A DNA stretch of 21,499 nucleotides from Robinsoniella peoriensis (lineage in GTDB: Bacteria > Bacillota > Clostridia > Lachnospirales > Lachnospiraceae): the NCBI RefSeq assembly GCF_042680125.1, contig NZ_JBHTNY010000073.1. One strand, written 5' to 3'. Below the pieces are notes generated by a model that was not told the origin of the DNA, searched no databases, and saw nothing but the letters and a program-made list of their open reading frames with translations. The position numbers were made by a program, and so were the translations under genes. This document shows positions 8,577 through 13,700 of this stretch, piece after piece. The stretch's first letter is position 1. The number at the start of each line of letters is the position of its first letter.

Positions 8577-9440
8577 TTACGTATCATGGGATTTAATCTC
8601 GTTCAGTAAAGTAAAACCTAAAATAAGTATGCCGCCCAGTATCTGCGTCAGACTAATGGTTTCACCCAGAAAGGATACGGACACAATAATTGCTACCAAC
8701 GGATCGGTATAGCTTAAAATTGCTGCTTCCTGTCCTTTTAAGTCTTTAAGAGATGAAAAATAGAGGCAGTAAGTAATTCCCGTATGGACTATGCCCACAA
8801 CCAGCAAATTAATTATTCCATAGGTTCCGGCTGCAGACAAATGTATTCCATCTGTAAGGCCAACATAAGGAAAAAGAATGATAATCGCTGCAAAAAACTG
8901 GATCAGTGTGCGATCAATTCCGGTTACATTTTTAATAAGTTTATTTAAAATAATCACAGTGGCATAGAGCACTGCGGCGCTTAATCCAAAGCAGATGCCA
9001 ATAAAACTATTGCTGCCGGGTAAAATTTTCCCGGGATCAATAACAAGTACCAGACCGAGGGTTGACATCACAAAACATATGATCTGCTTCAAATTTAGAT
9101 TTTCACGAAATAATATGGGGCAGACAGCCATAACGATTACCGGAGCGAAATAATAACTCAAAGTAGCAATGGATACGGAGGTATAGCGATAGGACTGGAA
9201 CAGAAAGATCCAGTTAAATCCCATTGCGGTTCCGGAGAGGAACAGAAGAAGAAGATCCTTTTTTATTTCGTCAAAGGGGATCTTTTCGTTTTTTACAAAT
9301 TTATATAGTAAAATGGAAATTGCGGCTATGACAGCACGGAAAAGGGCTATTTCTCCGGAAGACAGGGGTATATTTTTAATAAAAATACCCAGCGTTCCAA
9401 AAACAGCCATGGATAGGATGATTTTAAATTTTGCCTGCAT
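8577..9440 (-). CDS. DMT-superfamily EamA transporter
   Basis: The protein has 287 residues with about ten hydrophobic helices arranged as two EamA repeats, the second beginning near the GICFGLSAAVLYATVIILNK helix. Typical family features are the N-terminal FKIILSMAVFGTLGIFIK helix, LFRAVIAA after the first loop, and the C-terminal FLGETISLTQILGGILILGF. Family members export or import small metabolites such as amino acids, purines or drugs; the substrate cannot be predicted here. I chose the ATG at 9440 (MQAKFKII) because AGGAG lies 11 bases upstream; an in-frame GTG at 9485 gives a 302-residue version without a clear RBS. Confidence 0.88.
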   Translation of the reverse strand: MQAKFKIILSMAVFGTLGIFIKNIPLSSGEIALFRAVIAAISILLYKFVKNEKIPFDEIKKDLLLLFLSGTAMGFNWIFLFQSYRYTSVSIATLSYYFAPVIVMAVCPILFRENLNLKQIICFVMSTLGLVLVIDPGKILPGSNSFIGICFGLSAAVLYATVIILNKLIKNVTGIDRTLIQFFAAIIILFPYVGLTDGIHLSAAGTYGIINLLVVGIVHTGITYCLYFSSLKDLKGQEAAILSYTDPLVAIIVSVSFLGETISLTQILGGILILGFTLLNEIKSHDT

Positions 9441-9570
9441 ATGATGAAATGCTCCTGTCTGTAGTTTGATACTGTAAAAAGACACTGTATAAAAGTATAA
9501 GGTATTTTAGCATAGAATGATAAGAATGGAAAGATAAAGTATAAGATATAGAAATTTGCAGTATAAAAGA

Positions 9571-9600
9571 CCAAAAGCCAGACAGCTGTCTGGCCTTTGG
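9571..9600 (-). terminator. Intrinsic terminator of gldA
   Basis: An 18-bp perfect palindrome GCCAGACAGCTGTCTGGC is flanked by CCAAA/TTTTGG pairing. On the minus strand it is followed by TCTTTTAT. It starts 8 bp after the gldA stop codon. Confidence 0.88.
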
Positions 9601-9607
9601 CAGTATG

Positions 9608-10702
9608 TTATTCTCCCAGATATTCTTTCCCCAATACATCGGCTGCAATTAATGCATCGTACAGCTGGGCAGGAGTCACATCACCGATCATATTGTGAAT
9701 GCTTTCCCCGTCAGCGCAGGCTTTTTCAGCAGCGATATGAACGCGATTCATATCGGTTACTCCGATTTCATTCAGTGTAACAGGGAGTCCCACGCTTACA
9801 CAGAAGTCGATGACTTCATCTAATTCATCCATCGGTGCATTTTCTAATATTAACTGTGCAATGGTTCCAAATGCCACAATAGAACCGTGCATTGTTTTTT
9901 CACATTCTTCCAGTGCTGTAAAACCATTATATACAGAATGAGATACTGCAAGCCCGCCATTATCTGCCCCGACACCGCTCAGATAAGTAGTTGCTTCAAT
10001 TATAGATTCTACAGCAGGGGTTACAACACCATTTTCGCAGGCACGCAGTGCTTTATAACCATCTTCTAAAAGGGTTTCGTAGCACAGTTTACAAAGAGCC
10101 ATTGCAGATTTGGTGATGCCGCCGTTCTCCAGACTTGGTGCTTTAGCTTTCTCACAGGCTCTTGCCTCAAAGAAAGTTCCAAGAGCATCGCCCATTCCGG
10201 CAATCAGGAATTTTACAGGAGCATGTGCAATTACATCGGTATCAACAAGAACTGCATCTGGATTTTTAGGATAGAATATATATTTTGCAAAAGTACCGTC
10301 ATTATTATAAATAACAGAAAGTCCTGTACAGGGAGCATCGGTTGCTGCTACGGTAGGGATAATCACAACAGGAAGACCTTCGTAGTATGCAGTTGCTTTC
10401 GCAGTATCGATAGCGGAACCGCCGCCGACACCTACAACACAATCGATTTTCTGGTCTTTCACGATACCTTGCATTTTTTCAATTTCCCCAATAGAGCTGA
10501 CGCCCCCGAAGATTTCAAATAATATTTTTGCATCTTTTCCGGAAAAACTTTTCTCAATCTTCTCATAGCAGTTCCTGTGGCCGCTTCTGCTGCAAATAAA
10601 TAAAAAGGATTTTCCCAGATCCTTAGTTTCTTCATATACCTGTGACAGTGCGTCCTGTCCCTGAACATATTTTGCTGGTGCTCTCATCAATTTTAACATC
10701 AT
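9608..10702 (-). CDS. gldA: Glycerol dehydrogenase (iron/zinc alcohol dehydrogenase family)
   Basis: The protein has 364 residues. It catalyses NAD-dependent oxidation of glycerol to dihydroxyacetone, or the reverse, in the cytoplasm. The N-terminal Rossmann-like half carries GVGGGSAIDTAKA (G93-S96 region) for NAD binding and IPTVAATDAPCTGLSVIY, typical of GldA. The metal ligands are visible as D172 (AGMGDALGTFFEA), H255 (LAVSHSVYNG) and H272 (MHGSIVAFG). Start: ATG at 10702 or ATG at 10699 (5 or 8 bases after AGAGG); longer in-frame starts up to 10810 lack an RBS and overlap the promoter. The gene has its own promoter and terminator, so it is monocistronic. Related enzymes such as hydroxyacetone or 1,2-propanediol dehydrogenases are possible alternatives. 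Confidence 0.93.
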   Translation of the reverse strand: MMLKLMRAPAKYVQGQDALSQVYEETKDLGKSFLFICSRSGHRNCYEKIEKSFSGKDAKILFEIFGGVSSIGEIEKMQGIVKDQKIDCVVGVGGGSAIDTAKATAYYEGLPVVIIPTVAATDAPCTGLSVIYNNDGTFAKYIFYPKNPDAVLVDTDVIAHAPVKFLIAGMGDALGTFFEARACEKAKAPSLENGGITKSAMALCKLCYETLLEDGYKALRACENGVVTPAVESIIEATTYLSGVGADNGGLAVSHSVYNGFTALEECEKTMHGSIVAFGTIAQLILENAPMDELDEVIDFCVSVGLPVTLNEIGVTDMNRVHIAAEKACADGESIHNMIGDVTPAQLYDALIAADVLGKEYLGE

Positions 10703-10718
10703 TTCTGCCTCTTTTCTC

Positions 10719-10751
10719 CGTCGCGTGTTTATTGCAGGTGTCTCTGCGACG
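10719..10751 (-). other. Leader hairpin just upstream of the gldA RBS
   Basis: CGTCGC and GCGACG (10746-10751 and 10719-10724) form a 6-bp inverted repeat around a 21-nt loop in the 5' UTR, ending a few bases before the AGAGG Shine-Dalgarno sequence. There is no T run, so it is not a terminator. It may affect translation or mRNA stability. Confidence 0.4.
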
Positions 10752-10781
10752 ATGGGAAACGCCTGTATTAATTTCATGTTC

Positions 10782-10810
10782 AATATAGTCCTTTGTGAAA
10801 TAAATGTCAA
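10782..10810 (-). promoter_or_regulatory. Promoter of gldA
   Basis: Minus strand: -35 TTGACA (10805-10810), 17-bp spacer, -10 TATATT (10782-10787). Transcription should start near 10775, giving a leader of about 73 nt. Confidence 0.82.
10793..10810. promoter_or_regulatory. Rex-like operator candidate in the gldA promoter
   Basis: TTGTGAAATAAATGTCAA overlaps the spacer and -35 box. Its left half matches the Rex (NADH-sensing repressor) operator half-site TTGTGAA, and its right half matches at CAA plus a few positions. A redox control of an NAD-linked dehydrogenase would be reasonable, but the palindrome is imperfect. Confidence 0.3.
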
Positions 10811-10835
10811 TATACAAATTTTCTAAAAAAGGCAT

Positions 10836-10941
10836 AAAAAAAATAGCTCTGGCAAACAATACCGGCTATTAGGGAGTACTTCGCAGCGTGTGGGGGCTGC
10901 GAAGTGTGAGTTATGAAATATATTAGCTGTTCGCTAATACA
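10836..10941 (-). ncRNA. Small RNA A, upstream copy of a tandem pair, family not recognised
   Basis: On the minus strand this is an independent transcript of about 105 nt. A 5' AU-rich hairpin (10921-10939, TATTAGC/GCTAATA) is followed by a single-stranded linker, then by a perfect 10-bp GC-rich stem (10878-10887 with 10896-10905) presenting the loop CCCCACAC. Next comes ACUCCC, then an intrinsic terminator (AATAGC 10842-10847 with GCTATT 10865-10870) and eight U (10836-10843). It has no ORF with an RBS. RNA B repeats the same architecture with different stem sequences. C-rich loops in Gram-positive sRNAs often target G-rich Shine-Dalgarno sequences, so a post-transcriptional role is inferred. 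Confidence 0.68.
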
Positions 10942-10947
10942 ATAGTT

Positions 10948-10976
10948 ACTTTAGCACATTTTGGCAAATAATGCAA
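10948..10976 (-). promoter_or_regulatory. Promoter of small RNA A
   Basis: Minus strand: -35 TTGCAT (10971-10976), 17-bp spacer, extended -10 TGC-TAAAGT (10948-10956). The start is predicted near 10941, immediately before the first hairpin. Confidence 0.6.
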
Positions 10977-11059
10977 TTCAAATTTAAAAAAAATTTTAAC
11001 AATTTTTGGAAGTATGCCAGATAGCTGATCCGAGGCAGTGATTTTATAAGATTATTAAA

Positions 11060-11185
11060 AGAGCAGGCATTGCAAACATGATCTTTGGAAGTAAAAAATG
11101 CCTTTTGATACTGAATATAGTCGGGTATAGCCCAGACGTGGGATCTGGGCTATGAGTCAAATATATTATCATAGTTGATAATACA
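11060..11185 (-). ncRNA. Small RNA B, second member of the tandem sRNA pair
   Basis: Minus strand, predicted start at about 11184. A 5' AU-rich hairpin (11164-11183, TATTATCA/TGATAATA) is followed by the linker UAUUUGACUC and a perfect 10-bp stem ATAGCCCAGA/TCTGGGCTAT (11127-11136 with 11144-11153) that displays the loop UCCCACG. ACCCGACUAUA comes next. The 3' end is less clear: either at the U run (11093-11098), or after a terminator stem AGGCATT/AATGCCT (11065-11071 with 11097-11103) and a moderately U-rich tail. The order of elements, the linker and the C-rich loop match RNA A, while the paired bases differ in a compensatory way. Confidence 0.68.
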
Positions 11186-11190
11186 CTTTT

Positions 11191-11219
11191 AGTATATTAT
11201 GATTTCGTAAATTTGTCAA
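11191..11219 (-). promoter_or_regulatory. Promoter of small RNA B
   Basis: Minus strand: consensus -35 TTGACA (11214-11219), 17-bp spacer, -10 TATACT (11191-11196). The start falls directly before the first hairpin of RNA B. This is one of the best promoter matches in the window. Confidence 0.82.
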
Positions 11220-11234
11220 ATTTTTTATTTGACA
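11214..11234. promoter_or_regulatory. 21-bp palindrome overlapping the -35 box of small RNA B
   Basis: TGTCAAAT (11214-11221) and ATTTGACA (11227-11234) form a perfect 8-bp inverted repeat around a 5-bp T spacer. It covers the -35 hexamer, so a dimeric regulator could control RNA B. It is not preceded by a gene and does not look like a terminator. The regulator is unknown. Confidence 0.5.
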
Positions 11235-11300
11235 GATTACAGGATAATGGATTCACCGGATGGACAGAAGGGATCTAAAGTGTAACGGGGTATATGAATT

Positions 11301-11331
11301 TAAAAAAACCCCGGAAAATTACTCCGGGGTT
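11301..11331 (-). terminator. Intrinsic terminator downstream of tRNA-Leu
   Basis: AACCCCGGA (11307-11315) pairs with TCCGGGGTT (11323-11331). On the minus strand the stem is followed by seven T (11302-11308). It closes the tRNA transcription unit. Confidence 0.9.
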
Positions 11332-11394
11332 ATTTTAAAAATCAAAACCAAGTTATGGTTTATCTTTCTCAAGCTTTGAAAAAGATGTGTAGCC

Positions 11395-11474
11395 TGCGGA
11401 TAACAGGACTTGAACCTGCACGGTCTCCCACCAGAACCTAAATCTGGCGCGTCTGCCAATTCCGCCATATCCGC
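11395..11474 (-). tRNA. tRNA-Leu (anticodon UAG)
   Basis: The 80-nt cloverleaf has acceptor arm GCGGATA/TATCCGC with discriminator A, D arm GGCGGAATTGGCAGACGC, anticodon stem CCAGA/TCTGG around loop TTTAGGT (anticodon TAG), the long variable arm TGGGAGACCGT expected of leucine tRNAs, and T arm GCAGGTTCAAGTCCTGT. It decodes CUA and, by wobble, other CUN codons. The CCA end is not encoded; GGC follows the discriminator. It is a single-gene unit with its own promoter and terminator. Confidence 0.97.
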
Positions 11475-11525
11475 ATATCATTAAGATCATATTGCTTATG
11501 AATATATTTCTTAACAACCTTTGGT

Positions 11526-11555
11526 ATTATAACCTGATCTGACAGGATTCGTCAA
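11526..11555 (-). promoter_or_regulatory. Promoter of tRNA-Leu
   Basis: Minus strand: -35 TTGACG (11550-11555), 18-bp spacer, -10 TATAAT (11526-11531). The leader before the mature tRNA 5' end is about 45 nt. Confidence 0.8.
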
Positions 11556-11595
11556 GATATTTTTTTCATAAAATCGGAATAATTTTAAATACTCA

Positions 11596-11624
11596 TTGAC
11601 ACTCCCAAATTCATATGGTATATA
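11596..11624 (+). promoter_or_regulatory. Strong promoter of a short leader transcript
   Basis: -35 TTGACA (11596-11601), 17-bp spacer, extended -10 TGG-TATATA (-10 at 11619-11624). Transcription would start near 11631 and run through the 35-codon ORF and long hairpin to the terminator at 11932, or read on to the ABC-F gene. Confidence 0.75.
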
Positions 11625-11685
11625 TACTGTAGAACAAACAGAAGCCGTCTTTCCAAAGGGGCATGATCTGTGAAAGGAATTCATT

Positions 11686-11793
11686 ATGATTACGATATGT
11701 AACAAATTCGTGAAGTTAGTCGAGAAACTTAACTCTGTACAACTGGAAATTGATTCGGTGAAGCATTGTGCAGAGGTTAATCAGAGGGTTTAG
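11686..11793 (+). CDS. Small ORF, 35 residues, unknown or possible leader peptide
   Basis: The ATG at 11686 is preceded by AAAGGA with about 8 bases of spacing and lies about 55 nt downstream of a strong promoter. The product begins MITICNKFVKLVEKLNSVQL, is mostly amphipathic and mildly helical, and contains two Cys. It matches no family I know. Continuing in the same frame past the TAG gives ALFFIGR, a TAA, then a hydrophobic run (SIQGVAAGYAWFVYLFAGV) and TGA, so it may alternatively be the start of a decayed small gene. It could also serve as a leader peptide for the ABC-F gene 240 bp downstream. Confidence 0.4.
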   Translation: MITICNKFVKLVEKLNSVQLEIDSVKHCAEVNQRV

Positions 11794-11802
11794 GCCCTGT
11801 TC

Positions 11803-11883
11803 TTCATCGGCAGATAAAGTATTCAAGGTGTAGCAGCTGGCTATGCTTGGTTTGTGTACTTATTTGCCGGCGTATGAGATGAA
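11803..11883 (+). ncRNA. Long bulged hairpin in the leader transcript
   Basis: The 81-nt element folds into one rod. P1 is TTCATC/GATGAA (11803-11808 with 11878-11883). P2 is a stem of about 13 bp, from CGGCA (11808-11812) to AAGTA (11817-11821) on the left and TACTT to TGCCG (11857-11869) on the right, with one bulged A. P3a is CAAG/CTTG (11824-11827 with 11846-11849), and P3b is TAGC/GCTA (11831-11834 with 11840-11843). It sits directly after the small ORF and before a strong terminator. I do not recognise it as a known riboswitch or as 6S RNA. Confidence 0.5.
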
Positions 11884-11893
11884 TGATAGATAT

Positions 11894-11932
11894 GGCCATG
11901 GACAAGTTGCTTTGTCCATGGCCTTTTGTTTT
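11894..11932 (+). terminator. Strong intrinsic terminator of the leader transcript
   Basis: GGCCATGGACAA (11894-11905) pairs perfectly with TTGTCCATGGCC (11912-11923) around a 6-nt loop, followed by TTTTGTTTT. Confidence 0.93.
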
Positions 11933-11954
11933 GCAGAAAAATAGTTTGTTGACA

Positions 11955-12000
11955 AAACAGAGGGTCCGTACCTTACAGGTGCAGTCTCTCTGTTTTTTTG
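11955..12000 (+). terminator. Terminator or attenuator immediately upstream of the ABC-F gene
   Basis: AACAGAG (11956-11962) pairs with CTCTGTT (11988-11994). The stem continues inward with a few mismatches to TACCT/AGGTG closing a 3-nt loop, and TTTTTTT follows. It ends about 36 bp before the ABC-F start, and no convincing promoter lies between it and the gene. Transcripts feeding the gene probably cross it, a layout known from attenuation-controlled antibiotic-resistance ABC-F genes. Regulation is inferred. Confidence 0.72.
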
Positions 12001-12035
12001 TATTTATGATTATGAAATAGAAAAGAGGAAATGAT

Positions 12036-13574
12036 ATGAGTTTATTAGACGTTACAGAATTAACACACAGTTTTGCAGAAAAAGCATTGTACCAGAATGC
12101 GGAGTTTCATTTATTTAAAGGGGAACACATTGGAGTTGTCGGTCAGAATGGAGCCGGAAAAAGTACCCTGATCAAAATATTGCTTGGTGATGTGGTACCT
12201 GACCATGGGGAAGTAAAGTGGCAGTCAGGTATTCAGCTTGGTCATCTTGACCAGTATGCAGTAATTAAACAGGAAATGACCATTATGAAATATCTGCAGA
12301 CGGCGTTTGCAGATCTCTATGCCATGGAAGAAAAAATGGAAAAACTGTATCAGGAGGGGGCCGAAGAGGCAAATGAAGAGCTGTTGATACGGGCAGGCAG
12401 GTATCAGGAGCAATTGATTACAGAAGAATTCTATGAGATTGGAAGTAAGATTGGCAAAGTTGCTACGGGACTTGGGCTGGATGCGGTTGGGATGGAGCAG
12501 CCGTTAGAAAAATTGAGTGGGGGACAGCGGGCAAAGGTAATTCTTGCAAAATTATTATTATCTAAGCCAGAAGTTTTGCTGCTTGATGAACCTACTAATT
12601 TTCTGGATAAAGAGCATGTGGATTGGCTGTCTGAATTCCTAAACTGTTTTGAGGGGGCATTTGTTGTGGTATCTCATGATTTTGAATTTCTGGAGAAGAT
12701 CACCACGGGGATTTTGGATATCGAGTTTGGAACAGTGCGTAAGTACAGTGGAAGTTACCTGAAGTTCCTGGATCAGAAAGTACATCTCAGGGAAGATTAC
12801 ATCCGGCAGTATCATGCCCAGCAGCGGAAAATTGAAAAAACAGAAGAATATATACGAAAAAATAAAGCAGGAGTGAATGCAAAAATGGCAAGGGGACGGC
12901 AGAAACAATTAGACCGTCTGGAACGGATCGCACCGCCAAACTTTACCACAAAGCCTGTAATACAGTTTCAGGTGACGGAAATATCGCCGGGAAAGGCACT
13001 TTCAGTTACCAATCTGGAAATCGGATACTATTATCCACTGCTGTCTAAAATTAGCTTTGTTGTTAACGGCGGCCAGAAGATCGTGGTCACAGGATTTAAT
13101 GGTATAGGAAAATCTACTCTGTTAAAGACTTTGATCGGGAAAATACCTAAATTAGCAGGCAGTTTCCGGTTTTTAGAGCAGGTAAAGATTGGATATTACG
13201 AGCAGGATCTGCGTTGGGAAGATCCAAATAGAACTCCACTGCAGATTATATCGGACTGCTATCCGTCGATGAAAAATAAGGAGGTGCGTAAGGCCCTGGC
13301 TCGGTGTGGAGTAAAAGAAGAGCATGTGCTAAGGGGAATTAAAACTTTAAGCGGTGGAGAGCAGTCTAAAGTGAAGCTTTGCAGGCTTCTTTTATCCCCA
13401 TGTAATTTCCTTATCATGGATGAGCCGACCAACCATCTGGATCAGGATGCGAAAGAAGCTCTGAAAAATGCTTTGATAAAATTCGAGGGGAGCGTCATAT
13501 TAGTTTCCCATGAGGAAAAATTTTACAGAGACTGGGCAGATAAAGTACTGGATATAGAAAAAGAGATTTTATGA
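12036..13574 (+). CDS. ABC-F family ATPase (ribosome-associated, possible antibiotic-resistance protein)
   Basis: The protein has 512 residues with two ABC domains and no membrane segments. ABC1 has Walker A GQNGAGKST (36-44), signature LSGGQ (160-164) and Walker B/DEPTNFLD (184-191). ABC2 has GFNGIGKST (353-361), LSGGE (438-442) and DEPTNHLD (462-469). The charged interdomain linker (about 240-320, with RQYHAQQRKIEKTEEYIRKN) is the P-site tRNA-interaction motif that reaches toward the peptidyl-transferase centre. ABC-F proteins act on the ribosome, either as translation factors (EttA, YbiT/YkpA types) or as protection factors against drugs. The subtype cannot be fixed by eye. The RBS is AGAGG before ATG 12036. 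An attenuator-like hairpin directly upstream supports inducible expression. Confidence 0.92.
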   Translation: MSLLDVTELTHSFAEKALYQNAEFHLFKGEHIGVVGQNGAGKSTLIKILLGDVVPDHGEVKWQSGIQLGHLDQYAVIKQEMTIMKYLQTAFADLYAMEEKMEKLYQEGAEEANEELLIRAGRYQEQLITEEFYEIGSKIGKVATGLGLDAVGMEQPLEKLSGGQRAKVILAKLLLSKPEVLLLDEPTNFLDKEHVDWLSEFLNCFEGAFVVVSHDFEFLEKITTGILDIEFGTVRKYSGSYLKFLDQKVHLREDYIRQYHAQQRKIEKTEEYIRKNKAGVNAKMARGRQKQLDRLERIAPPNFTTKPVIQFQVTEISPGKALSVTNLEIGYYYPLLSKISFVVNGGQKIVVTGFNGIGKSTLLKTLIGKIPKLAGSFRFLEQVKIGYYEQDLRWEDPNRTPLQIISDCYPSMKNKEVRKALARCGVKEEHVLRGIKTLSGGEQSKVKLCRLLLSPCNFLIMDEPTNHLDQDAKEALKNALIKFEGSVILVSHEEKFYRDWADKVLDIEKEIL

Positions 13575-13602
13575 AAAAGTATGTCCTATTCGCAGGCAAG
13601 TA

Positions 13603-13611
13603 TGTTATAAT
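13603..13611 (+). promoter_or_regulatory. Extended -10 promoter of the EAL protein gene
   Basis: TGT-TATAAT (13603-13611) is a good extended -10 element. The hexamer at the -35 position (13583-13588, GTCCTA) is poor, as is usual for extended -10 promoters. The leader is about 80 nt. The RBS is AAAGGAGAAGG. Confidence 0.5.
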
Positions 13612-13626
13612 TATTTATGCTTCTGG

Positions 13627-13660
13627 CAGATTAAAAAAGCAGATTAAATAACAGATTAAA
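13627..13660 (+). repeat. Three short direct repeats in the leader of the EAL protein gene
   Basis: CAGATTAAA occurs at 13627-13635, 13640-13648 and 13652-13660, spaced 12-13 bp, with a partial CAGAT at about 13676. The block lies between the promoter and the RBS. It may be slippage or a site for a protein; the function is unknown. Confidence 0.6.
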
Positions 13661-13700
13661 AAGCTATTATAAAAGCAGATACTTAAAGGAGAAGGCATAC

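Noticed and set aside
11103..11160. The GC-rich hairpin of RNA B read as a plus-strand terminator
   Set aside because: No plus-strand T run follows the stem and no plus-strand gene ends there; the minus-strand promoter directly upstream gives a consistent explanation as an sRNA hairpin.
11843..11944. A second small ORF of 33 codons ending just before the ABC-F attenuator
   Set aside because: It has no Shine-Dalgarno sequence, starts within the long hairpin and runs through the perfect terminator stem, so coding is unlikely.
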